From: Cristatella mucedo
Taxonomy: Eukaryota; Bryozoa; Phylactolaemata; Cristatellidae
Reading direction: 5' to 3'
Assembly (NCBI GenBank): GCA_009760855.2
Contig: WPIO01000195.1
Coordinates: forward strand, 186,001-250,000
DNA: 64,000 nt
Shown here: in pieces, positions 1 through 12,269 of the stretch
Numbering within the stretch: position 1 is the stretch's first letter
How the letters are laid out: every line of letters begins with the position of its first letter
The notes under the pieces: generated by a model
What the model saw: the letters and a program-made list of their open reading frames with translations, nothing else
Told to the model about the DNA's origin: nothing
The model's database searches: none
Translations under genes and position numbers: made by a program

Positions 1-3000
1 AGAAGACTGCATTTGGCCAGCATGCTTAGCTAGCCTTCGGTGTTTGCCCGTCTAGCTCGTCTTTCACTGAGGGCATGGTTTGTTAAATCGGTCCTGCTTC
101 TCCTTTGAAATTCAACTATTTGTTTCTCAAGAGTTAATCATAGCCCCCATAGGAACCTTGGAACTCAGACTGGAGGATAGCCCTCGACCCAGCGGTGCCC
201 TGCGATACTTGCAAGGTACTGCATCGCTCAAATTATGGGTGATCTTGCCACTATGGCACGTAGGCAAATGCCCGATCCGACTGTGAGGCAAGTGTCAAAC
301 CACTAGTGGATGATGCGAATGCCCCAATCCCCACCCTGTGCAAGAAAAACCGCGGAGCTTGCCAAGAAGCTGGTGTGAGGGAGCTATTGGGCTGGGCCGC
401 ATCGGTTGATGCTGCCCAGTGCAGCCTAAAAGCCTCCACAAACTGGCCACGCCCCGATGAGTTCAGGAAGGGAAGAGGCTCACGAATCCGGTCAGCGGGT
501 TAAATTTATGTCAACGAGAGTGCTATTTTCTGCTTTAACGCATGTAAGGAAATAATATCGAACTTGCACATCCAAATGCACATGTCAGCAATAGCCTGCT
601 CGTGCAGAGCTGCCAAAGCCAATACAGCTGCTCCAGCTTTGCTCCAGCTACAGATCAGCAGCAGCAGAACTGTAGCAGCAGCCGCGAAGGCTGCTGCACC
701 GACAGTGCTGCTCGATGGCTGCGTATACAGGTATAGCACCATACAATGAGATCACGTAAAGACGTCAAGACAACCTTACCACGAGATAAGGACGTCGGCA
801 ATTGTCTCTGCTGAGATGAAAAACGCAAAGACTATCCAATACGTCATCCATTTAACCTGCAAGTAGAAAGTACACTGCCACGAGGTCCGTGCACACGCGA
901 CAAGCTGGCAAGGCATTACCAGCTTAGGCGATGTGCCAAGTCAAGGCTTTAACGAACCCTTAGGTGAGCAAACTGTGAAGCCGATCAATACAACGTGTTA
1001 GTTGTTAGCCTAACATTACGGCCACTTTCTTGATCGGTGTCTCCCAGACATTCTGGCAGGAGCCACTTGCAGATTTGCTACATCCGAATGAGACGTGACA
1101 GGACGTTCCGATAAAGGTGGACGATTGGGGTCGATAGTATTCACACAAGCCAGCCAATGACGAGCATTTGCAAAAATGTGTGCTTCCAAGAAAGTTCATG
1201 GGTGCTTGGCTAATGTGGAAACCCAAGGTTGAAAGGCTGCTGAATGATGCACACCAATTTACAGCAATTCGCCTCCATCTGTGACACCAGGAGCTATGTG
1301 ACCAGGGGCCGCGGCGATCATGATGGGGATTGTCTTTTTCAGGTCTACATATATGCGCCTGTTTGTGGCTGAAGCTGAAGCAGACGCATTTCTCGCATCT
1401 AGCATTCAAACAGTGGTCAGAAAATATCCAAGAAAGTTTTGCGTGCAAGAAATGCTCAGAACGCGAATCGTCTTTGTTTTCTGAGTCCACGGAGTGTACC
1501 TGTAGTATCACGACAGCGATTGCTGAGCTTAAATAAATAAATCCTAGCTGATTAAACAGCCTCTTTTTGTATAGCGACAGAAGAGCCTTTATCGCTATCG
1601 CCACCGCTTGCAGGGGCGATAAAGAATTGCCCACCGCAGGAATCGAACCCACGACCTCGGGGCCGAGGTCGTGAAAGCAACCGCCTTACCTAGTGTGCCA
1701 TCACGGCTTAAATGCTGCCTTATGAACTATGGCGTCAAATGCACAAAGCCACTCTACACCTAGAAGAAGTTAGTTATATAAGCAGTTGATCCGGCTATCT
1801 GTTACTCAGATCAAACGAGTCCGTTCGCGTTAATAGCTTTCCCCTGGGCTTATAGCGGATCGGTGAAGGCAGCCCAAGGGGGAGTGCATGCCACACCTCT
1901 CTAGCAGGCTCCCCTCACCTGAAGCTGCAAGAGTTGCCCACTCTGCAGGGTGAAGCAACACTGCGGCTAATATTTCCAACTTTACGCATGGCACGTGGCA
2001 AAAACCACGAGCATAGCTCGCGAAACGCAGCACCTACATATTCCTTGGCGTCTTTTGTCTTGACAGCTTTGTAGGATGCATAGGCAGGGTACGCTGTACC
2101 AAAGATGGTCCTACAAAAAGAAGTCATTGTCGCTGCTGTCAAAAGAGATCAATGGCGGCTGGGGTTTTTCTGCAGATGCAGCAGCAATTGCAAGGAAACG
2201 GAATTATGGAGACCACGAAACGCATGCAGAGAAGCGAATGAGGTCAACCTCAAACGCCAACGTGACACCAAGCAGAGCACGTAGATGCCAGCCCTTGGCA
2301 TATGAGAGATCGTGGCAGCGCATAGGCCAGCCAGCGAGCCAAGCTTTGAACATGCGAATTCAAATGCAGACAAGCATCAGTTGCTGATCTGACCAGTTCA
2401 CTATTCCTGGCATTTGTTTTAAAATCAGTATGGTCATGCGGTGGCGAAGCAAAGGAGTGTGAAAACGTAAAGAAGAATGAGGGTTAGCTTATTCAACAGC
2501 CTCATTTGTATAGCAGCAGATGAGCCGTGGCGACTATATACCCCATTGCACTGGGCAACAATGAATTGCCTGATGCGCGACTCCCTGACCGACGACCTGA
2601 ATCGTGAGGTTCTCGAGCTCCTAGCCCATGGGCCAAGACCCAGCAGAAACTACGGTGTTAACTTTATGCTGTTGGATCTGCATGTCGAGCGTTCGTAATT
2701 TAGGTATTCTTGCCGTTTAAACGTTGTGTTCATACGGATGCCTCCGTAGCTTGTCGTTGAGCTCACCGGATGTCCAGGATTCGGAATTACTTCCTGCAGT
2801 GACTTGCCAAAGATCTTACGACATATATAGCTCTCTAGAAGAACTTTTTGGTTCGTTTGTGGAGCACAATGAAAATATTTTCAATTTGAAATCGGGACAT
2901 CACAAACGTATAGTTCAGTCCGCCATCGAGTTGCCGTACTAGTCTAAAAGGTCGCAGCAATGGATACCGCTCAAAAGTTTCCAGAGTTTCTTCAAGCCGC

Positions 3001-4684
3001 TCGGGGTATTTGGGAAACGATGAAAAACTAAGGAAACTCTCTACTCGCAGCTGCTCTGGCTCAGCTGCTACCCCGTATCGTCTTTTCGGGAGTCTATTCG
3101 CGAGATCCAAGGAAAATGGGGGCAATTGATGTAACAATTGATCCCGCCCTGGTTTAGAACACGGGTGAGATGCTCACCTTTAACGATCATGGTCCTGTGA
3201 GGCTGGAGCTCTTCGGCATATGTAAAGCGCCTGGGTTGAAATTAAGTTCTCTTAGGTCGTTGTACGATTTCGGTATACGATATACAATATCCGGCAACAG
3301 ATGCAGCAGCTCGTTGTCGTGCATCCTCAGCGTGCAGTTACGAAATCTGGGCTACTATTTCGAGCGTCCACCGAGTCACCGCGTCAGTCCGAAAACTGCA
3401 AGCTTATCTATTAAGAAAGTCCTACCAATCACATTTGCTCTATAATATGAATTGGCCGGTCACGTTGGTCATAAAAAGTGCTTTATTGGCTTCATCTGCT
3501 AGAGCCACACTCATCCATAAGCTTGTCTCACTGGAAAATTGTCTGTAGCGTCTGCTGTAACCTTCGGGAATAGCCACAGCAGAGAACCAAGTGGCCCTTT
3601 ACTGCCGTGCGAAGTACTCGAGGCTAAAGGCAAAGGCGAAAGGCCTAAAAGCTGAAAGCTGCTCCTTACCGACAGATGTCGGTCACCTTCAGCTAGGCGC
3701 CACCTCGGCCTGCATACCTATCACGACTAAAGTGGCTTGAAAAACCACATTCGGATTGCACCTACTTAACTGCAGTGGCCGGTGTTTTTTACTGTCTTCT
3801 AACGCTTTTTTGTCCGTATTGCCATCTTCAAACCTGTGTCTGTGTTGGACATGCTGCGTCCTTTGCTAGAATAATTATAATATATTTGTACAGCTCCCTC
3901 AGAGAACGCAATCTCTTTCTAGGTTTACATCTGCTGCAAAGGAAGCATGGTCGAATGGTTATCGGTAGCATGCTCAATGACAACAAGAATAACCTAGTTA
4001 GAAGTAACATGCACAGGGTCAGCATACAAATATAGTTAGTGGCAGCATGTACAGTGTCAGCATGCATAAGCACATAAAGGACGAATCGCATGGACCCACT
4101 AAATGTTGAGATAAATAGATGCGCTTTTATCTTCTTTTTAAATGTGGTCAAGTCAGCGGATTTCGTGAAGCCAGTCGTAAGTGAGTTCCAGACTTTGAGA
4201 GTATACGAACTAAAAGCATGGTCTTCAAAGGATTTGAGGTACTTACGAGGTGTAGCTAAACGCTCAGATTCAGAAAAGAGGGTGGTACGATGCTTAGCCT
4301 GGTAGAAGCCAGAAGGAGATTAGCTTACAGGCAACGCTCGTAAGAAGTCGCTGGTTTTCAATGATTGAACTCTTGGTCTTGTCTAGTCTGTCGGTATGTA
4401 CGGCAGCGCTAGTGCAGCAAGTGCTTCTGCTACCAGAACACGATATAGACACTGACTCGGTCACAGGTCCGATGGGTGAGCGTAGTAATACAGACTACCG
4501 TTGGCAGGTAGAGGTGGCCCAAATTAATCTCAGCCCTATAGAGATCGATCGATCGATTGATCGATCGCCAAACCGAGCGCCGAAGAGCAGAGATGCCGGC
4601 GGCGAGGCGGAGTCCCAAGCGAAGAAGACGAGCTCGGCGTTCTCCTACTCACGTAATAAGGCGCGATATCAGCGCGGACACCAT
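1..4684 (-). CDS. REEP: Second REEP1-4-type gene (gene B), exons 1-3, continues off the left edge
   Basis: Exons 4684-4653, 2110-2038 and 856-780 encode the first 61 residues of a REEP protein and have the same exon lengths (32, 73, 77 nt) and phases as gene A. About 50 of the 61 residues are identical to gene A; differences include Thr-Thr for Ile-Leu at residues 11-12 and Thr for Met in WMxYW. The flanking introns do not look alike, so the duplication is old. The coding frame is intact in all three exons, so this looks like a functional paralogue rather than a pseudogene. The equivalent of exon 4 is not in the window and should lie beyond base 1. Confidence 0.88.
780..856 (-). CDS. REEP: REEP gene B exon 3
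   Basis: This is a 77-nt exon, acceptor CTACTTGCAG and donor GTAAGG. It encodes VKWMTYWIVFAFFISAETIA, then DVLIS and the first two bases of a Trp codon. A CAG-rich intron stretch lies downstream at about 600-720. Confidence 0.9.
1535..1711 (-). mobile_element. SINE S1 (tRNA-derived, palindromic head)
   Basis: In the minus direction it has A-box-like TGGCACACTAGGTAAGGCGG, a palindrome CACGACCTCGGCC/CCGAGGTCGTG, B box GGTTCGATTCC, a body and the tail GAGGCTGTTTAATCAGCTAGG with an A/T repeat. It lies in intron 2 of REEP gene B. Confidence 0.85.
2038..2110 (-). CDS. REEP: REEP gene B exon 2
   Basis: This is a 73-nt exon, acceptor TTTTTGTAG and donor GTAGGT. It encodes [20 protein letters not shown] and then AKEY. 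It is in the same phase as gene A exon 2. Confidence 0.92.
2483..2640 (-). mobile_element. SINE S2 (tRNA-derived)
   Basis: Reversed tail GCTTATTCAACAGCCTCATT, the body, and a degraded tRNA-like head ending in AGCTCCTAGCCCATGGGCC. Confidence 0.75.
3150..3265 (+). mobile_element. SINE S3 (tRNA-derived, LINE-A-like tail), diverged
   Basis: A head with CTGGTTTAGAACACGGGTGAG is followed by CGGCATATGTAAAGCGCC and a degraded hairpin with TTAAGTTCTCTTAGG. Confidence 0.65.
3871..4309 (-). mobile_element. LINE-A 3' fragment
   Basis: The antisense 3' end includes the tail hairpin (3891-3930), the untranslated repeats of ATGCACAGGGTCAGCAT type, and the end of the C-terminal domain. It lies inside the 5' part of the intergenic region next to REEP gene B, within intron 1. 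Confidence 0.85.
4653..4684 (-). CDS. REEP: REEP gene B exon 1 (start codon)
   Basis: The exon reads [10 protein letters not shown] plus two bases (AC), followed by donor GTGAGT. It is nearly identical to gene A exon 1 in length, phase and sequence, including the ATATCGCG core. An AP-1-like TGACTCA lies about 100 bp upstream near 4784. A short GATC repeat sits in the intron near 4543-4567. Confidence 0.88.
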
Positions 4685-5060
4685 CCTCATCGACGACTGG
4701 CGACGAGTGGAGCGGAACCGACCACCGCGACGCGCGTGGAGCTTAGCAGAGGATTACCATCTGCGGGAGACCGGGAAAGTAAGTGACTCAGCCGCACGAT
4801 CTGCGGCACGCCCTAGCGATGTGCAGACAGACGACGAGCGTACGAGTTAGTCGGGCCATGGTTCGGGCTCATGGCTGATGGCGGTCTCAAAAAAGACAAA
4901 GGAAAATGAGCTGCCTTTTTGGGTGCGCCGGGCCACGGTCCAAGAGGGCCGATATTGCGCTGCATTGATTCTTCCTCAACCCGTCTAGACTGTTTGAAAG
5001 CTGCTATGCTCCGGCGACATATAAGCGGAGATAGGTATTTAACGCTCGCCTTATGCATCG
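4685..5060 (-). promoter_or_regulatory. GC-rich upstream region of REEP gene B
   Basis: The sequence upstream of the gene B start is CpG-rich (GACGCGCGTGG, GACGACGAGCG) and holds an AP-1-like TGACTCA near 4784. Assignment as promoter is by position only. Confidence 0.35.
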
Positions 5061-5854
5061 AACGCGTTCACTTGCACTTGTCCGTGGCAGGAAGTGATTT
5101 GACAAATCTTTGACTTTGTGCCAGACACCGAGCGCAATTCTGCTGGCCTGTTCTATCTGATCGCGACATTAAGAAGCGTGCGAAGACGGCGAGTAGGAAC
5201 ATAACCTGACGATGTACCGCCGACTGAGCAGCCAGTAAGACCTCATTATAAGAGACCCCTCTGATTGGACATATTGCACTGGACTGAACTTTTAATTGAG
5301 AAGACTGAATACTGGTTGCCATGAGCTAGCCAACCATAGCTGTAGACATGCCTCTTATCTTTGGCGTACAGTCCTGCTTAATAAAGGGGCCTGCATCCCG
5401 GCATCTCCGATACCCGGTAGCCTCAATACCCTGCAGTTCAGCCTGGAATCCTAAGCCAAAATCCTACGATAAAAGTCATAAACCCCAAATTAGAATAACA
5501 ATTATTAACCATAAACCTGTATTATTGGAGTAGTTTTTTATTTAAAAAAGAATCACAGGACCAATAGCAGGCAATATATTATTAGAGCACGCAATTCTGG
5601 ACACTTCCTAGTTCAGTTATCAGCACTACTGCGCTACTGACTTTATCGGCATTTATCCTAGTTCCATAATGTCCATAAGAAATTTGTCCGCTTCTAGTTC
5701 CACTTTTCCCTGAGCATCAGGTGATCAGCCCAGTGCGATCTAACAGCAATCTAATACAACTGTTGTTCCCGTTAGTAGTTGTTATTTCCTAAGTGCTTAT
5801 ATCTCGAAAGTTTTGAAATTAACATGCTTCTCCGAAAACTTGACTTTCGGGACT
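5061..5854. other. No gene recognised
   Basis: Unique-looking sequence upstream of REEP gene B. I see no splice-supported exon or repeat in it. Confidence 0.5.
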
Positions 5855-6043
5855 AATAATAATAGTAATAATAATAATTCACTTGATAAAGCGCCCTCAG
5901 AGAGCTTAATCTCTCTCTAGGCGCTTTACATTTGCTGTAAAGTGAAATGCAATTAAATGGTAAGTAAAATCATGCTTGAAAAAACAAACGAAAGGAATAA
6001 TATGGTTAGGGGTGACATGCACAGGGTCAGCATGCAAAGCCAG
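5855..6043 (-). mobile_element. LINE-A 3' tail fragment
   Basis: An AAT repeat is followed by the tail hairpin in reverse (CGCCCTCAGAG...CTCTAGGCGCT) and the subfamily segment with AAATCATGCTTGAAAAA. The copy is 5'-truncated in the 3' UTR. Confidence 0.85.
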
Positions 6044-6352
6044 TGATAAATTTCTACTAACAATTCTAATTCCAAATAGGAAACAGACAAATTAACGTCT
6101 TTTTATCTACATCTAAAAATCAAATAAAATCGAATGAAATATCATATAAATCAAATAAATAATCAAATAAAAGTCAATTTTTTTGAAAGAATCAGAAAAA
6201 AGCATAAAATATTATAAAAAATGACCACAAATGAATTGGTCAGTGAATAATTTTATGAGATTTTTTAGTTTAATGTAAATCACTTTAATTAACTACACAC
6301 CCAAAAGCTAGTCTCCCATCACACTCTCATTAAATTCTCCTTGGTAGTGTTG
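6044..6352. other. AT-rich, no gene recognised
   Basis: A very A/T-rich stretch with AATAAA-type words but no coding signal. Confidence 0.5.
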
Positions 6353-6616
6353 TGTGACTGTGGCTCCGGCGGCAGCAGCTCTAGTGTGGAGTCTCGGGGA
6401 GACACAGCACGGGCGTGAGCGATAAAAGAGACTCGATCTTTATTCCCTCAACGGGTACATATACGAGCTGGCTGACTCACCGCCGATGGGGGAGTGCATC
6501 TGTGGCTGGCCACATCCTTAAATCAAAGGCCGGACGCCGAACCGAGTCAATTGCCCAACCACCTGCTGCAGGTGGGTCATGCATCAGTGGCCGATGCTGC
6601 TGCGCTAACTACAACA
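6353..6616 (-). mobile_element. LTR-like copy (solo LTR fossil)
   Basis: In the minus direction this segment has an AATAAAGATCGAGTCTC polyadenylation-like block and ends in a CACA-type terminus. It is homologous over about 260 bp to 47815-48100. No internal region lies beside it. The family is not certain and the copy looks old. Confidence 0.45.
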
Positions 6617-7023
6617 GCAGAAGCAGCAGGCTCGAACACAGCAGCAGCAGTGTTCGACGTGCAGTAAATCTAAGTGGAATCGCTCATCTCGCTCCTCTGG
6701 GTTCTCTCCTCGCTTCCTCTCACCTCGCCCCCATTTTCTTAATGTCCTTAAGACACCAGTTCAGCATAGTTTTCCGCCTTTCGACTGCCGAGGAAGCCCC
6801 GAACCACTGCTCGGCGAAGCTGCTCCGAGCCTCTGTCTCCTTACTAGTCAACGTTTTTTGAGAATTCATTGCAGTTTGTGCTCTTGCACTCTGCGGTCCC
6901 ACAGAGAAGCCGCGGCTACTCACGACGCTCTCACGCTACAGCGGCTACTTGTGGTATTACAGGTTTCGAAGATACTCGAAAGGCCCGATGTTTAGGGCCG
7001 TTGGTTCACCCGGTGGTTCCCAC

Positions 7024-7297
7024 TTCTTACGCAACGACATCTACTCTCCAACTGCCGACTATGGCACATCTTTTTCAGCGGTCCTGAACTGCTACTTCTA
7101 TGCTACTCACTACCTCAACTGCTCTCCTAACTCTGCTATGCTTTCCACTTTCTCTTTGTTGCGTGAGACGAAGTCTGTTGGCTACCGAATGCGTACCGAA
7201 AGCCGCTTAGGCTGTGAGTGCGCTATACAAAACTCTCCTGCTTAACACCCACATGGTCTTTATGACTTTGTGGAGTTACTGACGGAGGTACATTACA
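7024..7297 (+). mobile_element. LINE-B 3' end, young copy
   Basis: The last part of the LINE-B coding region (NDIYSPTADYGTSFSAVLNC) and its 3' UTR end in ACATTACATTACATT. About 270 bp are almost identical to 59697-59973, with only a handful of differences. Confidence 0.85.
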
Positions 7298-7407
7298 TTA
7301 CATTGATACGTTGCTCCCCCTGGGAACCTCCACCGTGGCCAGTCACGTGGCGTGCGGTAGTGCACACGGTGATCAATGCGGTCCCCGAAGGCAGAGACAA
7401 GAGGAAG

Positions 7408-7472
7408 CTTGGTCTAACCGCTTGGTCTAACCGCTTGGTCTAACCGCTTGGTCTAACCGCTTGGTCTAACCG
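7408..7472 (+). repeat. 13-bp tandem repeat, 5 copies
   Basis: The unit CTTGGTCTAACCG occurs five times in perfect tandem. There are no spacers and no cas genes, so it is not a CRISPR array. Confidence 0.95.
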
Positions 7473-7489
7473 CTTCGGAGATCCATCAG

Positions 7490-7864
7490 GAATGCAACCG
7501 TTGTACAACTCACGGTGCAACTCACTTCCTACTTGCATCAGACATTCCCTGACTTGACCACATTCAAAAAGAAACTAAAAACGCATCTATTTATCACAGC
7601 ATCCAGTGGCTCCATATGATTGGTGCTTTGTATGCTTATGCACGCTGACACTGTGCAGCCTGCCACTAACCATTTTTGCAAGCTGACACTGTGAGTGTCA
7701 CCTCTAACCATGTTATGCTTGTTGTCATTGAGCACGCTACCACTAACCATTCGATCATGCTTCCTTTGCTGCAGATATAAATTGTCTAGAAAGAGATTGA
7801 GTTCTCTGAGGATGCCATAACAAATGTATTATTTTTATTAAAAATTTATTATAATTATTATTAT
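7490..7864 (+). mobile_element. LINE-A 3' fragment
   Basis: It starts in the end of the coding region (CCTGACTTGACCACATTCAAA), continues through the 3' UTR, and ends in a decayed hairpin and an A/T-rich ATT tail. Confidence 0.85.
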
Positions 7865-8175
7865 GGTGTCTCATATGACCACCCAGTCACACTCACCATG
7901 CCTCAAGGCATCCGGCAAGATCCGGAAACTATTGGCAAGACTCTTTATGGTGAACTGAGAGTACCAGATACCAGTTTTTTTTTTTTTTTACAGGTGCTTG
8001 GTCACAATAAGGAGCAGCAGCACGGCTTCGAGGCTCGTGGATAAACTGTCAGTGAGAAGGTGCAACTCGTTCTGGTGATTCACTCATTCTAGTTGCAGGC
8101 GATTTCTATTGGCTCGAAAAGACAGGTCACGTTGCGGTAGAAGCAGAGCCTTCGCCTAAATACTTTTAATAGTGA

Positions 8176-8470
8176 ATAATAATAATAATAATAATAATAA
8201 TATTGCACTTGATAAAGCGCCCTCAGAGAACTTAATCTCTTTCTAGGCGCTTTACATTTGCTGCAAAGTGATACGCAATAGAATAGTAAGTAAAATCATG
8301 CTTGAAAAACAAACAAAATGAATAACATGGTTAGGGGTTACATGCACTGGGTCAGCATGCAAATGTGGTTAGTGGCAGCATGAACAGTGTCAGCACGCAT
8401 AAGCACATCGAGGACGAATCACAAGGACCCACTAAATGCTGTCCTAAATAGGTATGTTTTTAAGAAGAAG
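8176..8470 (-). mobile_element. LINE-A 3' fragment
   Basis: The AAT repeat, reverse hairpin and 3' UTR are followed by a short piece of coding sequence that ends near TTTTTAAGAAGAAGCT. Confidence 0.85.
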
Positions 8471-9299
8471 CTGGAGAAAGCTTGGTTACGCTTCTGCTGC
8501 GACCTGCACACTTTCATTCAATGAAGTTCCTATGCTTCAGCATATACTTCAAAGATCAGTGTTGGACTGTGAGACCAGCCTTAGTGAGATCTGTGCCGTC
8601 TTCCTCGCTCTTTGACCTCTACGCGCCTCTTCTGAAGACGGCTGGTCTCTTTTCGGAGGATTTGCGACGAGAGCTCAGGGCGGTGCAGCATCGCCGCGAA
8701 GGATGAAGTAAGATTTGGATGTGGGTTGGCTATTGCATTCATGCCAGTCCGATGCTTGGAAGAGCTGCCGAAGTAGCAGTAGTAGCAGTTGCTTGAGTGG
8801 AATGTCCCTCCGAATTTTGGGGGCAGAGAACTTCTCGGCTCTCTTTCTCCTCTTTGCCATCCTGCAAACGAGCAGAGCAACTTATAGTAATCAATAAATG
8901 AAGTTACTTCACCCGTGATTAATTTATTTCAGTCGTGACTAACAATGTTATAGCACATTCTATCGAGCATCGATTTCTCGTCTTACTATTCATAGCTTTC
9001 TTGCAGTTTTGGCAGGTGAAACGAAGTACTCCAGCGTTTGTCCTGCTCCATGGGATGCATGCCGAAAAGCGTGTGCCTCATAGCATCTTAGCAGATGCTT
9101 CCGTGGAGTACTTTTTTGCCCTTGAATTAATAAATTGGCTGCAGATGTTGCACAATGCATCTGCTAAATGCTTGCGGCCTCTTGATGCAATCTCAGGAAA
9201 ATGCAGACACGTATCCACATATGCAATTGGAACTAAACTGAACTGGTGTCGTTCCTGTACTTAGACAACCGTATTAATAATTTTTTATATTTATATCTA

Positions 9300-9338
<39 letters not shown>

Positions 9339-9884
9339 TATAGTTATATTTATATTTATTTATATTTTAATAATTTATTATCAACTTTGGTGCATTAATG
9401 CACCCAGCAACTGATCAATACTCTACCTCAAAGACTTCGTTGAGTGGTGCGCAAAACAGATAGACACATTAAACACTGAACCAATCTAGGTGCTTATGAA
9501 CATACAAAAATCTTATTTTGTAAAAAAATCTGAAATTTTTACTTAGCACCAAACTTTTGGTCTTTGCTGTATTTGTAAGGTTCTGGAAAATTAAGAAAGT
9601 AAAAATGTGTCACTGTCCTGCTTACAAAAGCAAAGTTTTGGGGATTAGTTGTCGTTTTTATGTGGGCATAAGTAATTAGGACATAATACTTATTTCCCAA
9701 AATAGAATTTAAATTATTACCGAATAGAAAATAAGAATGAGTTGCACACTGAATTTTCAGAGTAGGACCAGTTTTCTGTTGAAGTCTAGAGTTGCTGTAA
9801 TCTGCCAGGCTTTAGAAATCAGTAATCGATCATTTCTTTCACAGTAAATTCAACCAACAAGGATTAGGATAGGAATCCATGACC
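8471..9884. other. No gene recognised
   Basis: It holds short ORFs without recognisable content and an AT-rich core around the TA repeat at 9305. Confidence 0.5.
9305..9332 (+). repeat. (TA)n microsatellite in AT-rich tract
   Basis: About 14 TA units within an A/T-rich stretch from about 9270 to 9380. Confidence 0.95.
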
Positions 9885-10045
9885 ATTAATGGCTTAGATT
9901 AATGGTAAGGTGCTCGCTCTTCAAGAACAAGATCGTGGGTTCAAGTCCTGCACAGGCAATCCTTTATTTCCCACTGCAAGCGGGATGATAGTCATTAAGG
10001 CTGTTCAACTACTACATAAATGAGGTGGCTTGATAATCTAACCTC
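9885..10045 (+). mobile_element. SINE S2
   Basis: Head TTAGATTAATGGTAAGGTGC, B box GTGGGTTCAAGTCC, body CCCACTGCAAGCGG and tail AATGAGGTGGCTTGATAATC. LINE-A follows directly. Confidence 0.78.
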
Positions 10046-10056
10046 TACTTTTTTCT

Positions 10057-11825
10057 TTGCAATTACATTCAGAGCGTTTCCTTATTTCAGAACGTAGCAT
10101 AATCAATGGTCAAGCCACCATGAGAGCAAAATGTTTCTGGCATACTACTAAGCATCTCCACAAGATGTCATCAGATGCCTCAGGTCATGTCCCAGCACCT
10201 TTCAAAAAGGCTGTAGTCAGGCCACTACTCAAGAAAGCAACACTAGACCAAGAGAACTTGAGCAACTTCCACCCAGTCTCCCTTCTAACGTTCCTACCAA
10301 AGACACTGGAACGAGTCGTGGCAGACCAGCTGAACTCATATATTGAAACTTCAAACCTTGCTAGTAGGTTCCAGTCTGGTTTCAGAGCTAATCACTCCAA
10401 AGATTCGGCATTGCTTCGGGTGTACAACGACCTACTCAGGAATACAGACCTAACTGAAGTCTCTCGGCTTGTTTTGCTCAATCTTTCGGCAGCTTTTGAT
10501 GCTATCGATCACCAAGTCTTTATTGAACGTCTTTCATCTCGCCTGGGCATCACCGTCACTGCACTGCAATAGCTCAGGTCCTATCTCAGTGGGAGACTCC
10601 AGAATATTAATATGAATAGACAAAGATCATCCGAGGAACCACTGAAATATGGGGTATCTCAGGGCTCTGAGATAGGTCCCATTCTTTCACGGTTTATACT
10701 CTCCCTCTAGCCGATGTGATTGCCAGGCACTATCTAGGCTTTCACTTTTATGCAGATGACGCTCAGTTGTACCTTTGCTTTGATCCCTCCCAGCCCTCGA
10801 GGACGTCGAATTCTCTCAACTCACTTGCTGTATGTATTGATGACATCCGCACATGGATGGCAGCAAATTTTCTTAAATTGAATGATGATAAACCAACTTA
10901 CTAGCAATGGCCAAACCAATTGTGACTCGGAAATTGGAAAGGTTAACGCTCAAAATTGGCTCTTCCAGCATATCTCCTGTTGAATCTGCACGAAATCTAG
11001 GTGTCCTGTTATAAAGTGACCTTTCATAAGACGACCGCATCAGCGCCACAGTAAAATCTGCCTACCTTCAGCTACATAAAATTGCCAAAGTTCGGGCTTT
11101 TTTTGACAGAGATACCACATCTATACTTGCCCATGCATTTGTGACATCCGGTCAGGACTTCTGTAACTCACTGCTTGCTGGTATACCGGCCTGTGCAATC
11201 AGCCGCTTACAGCTGGTGCAAAACTCTGCAGCTAGGGTTGTCTGTTGTGAGTGTCACAGTTGCCATATCGCACCACCTCTCGCCGACCTGCACTGGCTCT
11301 CAGTCAAGCAACGCATCGACTTTAAGGTTTTGACACTCACTTTTAGGCCCCTCCATTCTTTGGCTCCAGCCTACCTATCAGATCTACTCCCCCACCAGGC
11401 TAAGCATCGGACTTGTTATCGGATGCTACCTGGCCAATGTACCGGCTTTCCGGAATCTAACCGTTTACCTACACCTCGTACAAATCTCAAATCATTTGGA
11501 GACCATACCGTTAGTTCGTTTGCTCCCAAAGCCTGGAACTCACTCCCACTTTCGTCACATTTCCTGACTTGACCACATTTAAAAAGAAACTAAAAACATC
11601 TTTGTATCACAGCATTTGGTGGGTCCCTGTGATTCGATCTTTATGTGCTTATGCTGACACTGTGCATGCTGCCACTAACCATACTTGCATGCAGACTTTT
11701 ATTCGTGTTGTTTATTGAGCATGCTACCACTAAAAATTCGATCGTGCTTCTTTTACAGTTAATATAAAGTGCCTAGAAAGATATTGAGTTCTCTGAGGGT
11801 GCTATAGCAAATGTATTATTATTAT
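10057..11825 (+). mobile_element. LINE-A copy with RT domain
   Basis: The 5'-truncated copy begins near the RT. It contains PAPFKKAVVRPLLKKA, LLNLSAAFDAIDHQVF, FHFYADDAQLYLCF with an intact YADD box, then SRLQLVQNSAARVVC and the C-terminal domain. A stop closes the first frame at about 10570 and other breaks follow. It ends with the hairpin (about 11765-11810) and ATTATTATT. An S2 SINE lies immediately upstream. Confidence 0.9.
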
Positions 11826-11969
11826 TGTCAAAATAAGAACTTGAAGATTAAAACATCAATGTTCTAATTATAATGTAACTAGTCGATATTTATGAAAATC
11901 GCCGATTACTTCAACTTTGCCTTGGAAGGCCAGCCTCGATCAGCCCACAGGTCAGGTTTTACCACCATA

Positions 11970-12125
11970 TTTCCCGAAATATAAGACAGGGTCTGATATC
12001 AATTTTTACCCTAATAAAGTTGCATTAGGGAAATCTACAAGGGATGTCTTATTTTTTTTACGTACAAAATTGTAAATGTATTCATGTACAACAGTGAAAA
12101 TATATTCATTTATTCATGAAAAAGC
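11970..12125 (+). mobile_element. DNA-transposon-like repeat, family not assigned
   Basis: The stretch TTTCCCGAAATATAAGACAG, GTTGCATTAGGG and GATGTCTTATTTTTTTTACG is of a kind I recall from interspersed vertebrate repeats. I cannot name the family or set the ends. Confidence 0.4.
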
Positions 12126-12269
12126 TATATTTATTCAAATACAGTTATGTCATATTCTAGAACACCGTCCTAAATCTCTTAACACGTATTCGGGCCTGAA
12201 TTTCTTTCAAATCCATCTCCTGTAAAACTACTGGGCCCAATCTCTCTTGTCTGGCAAAGTGCTCGCCTA

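Noticed and set aside
7408-7472. Short direct repeats suggesting a CRISPR array
   Set aside because: The units abut with no spacers and the genome is eukaryotic.
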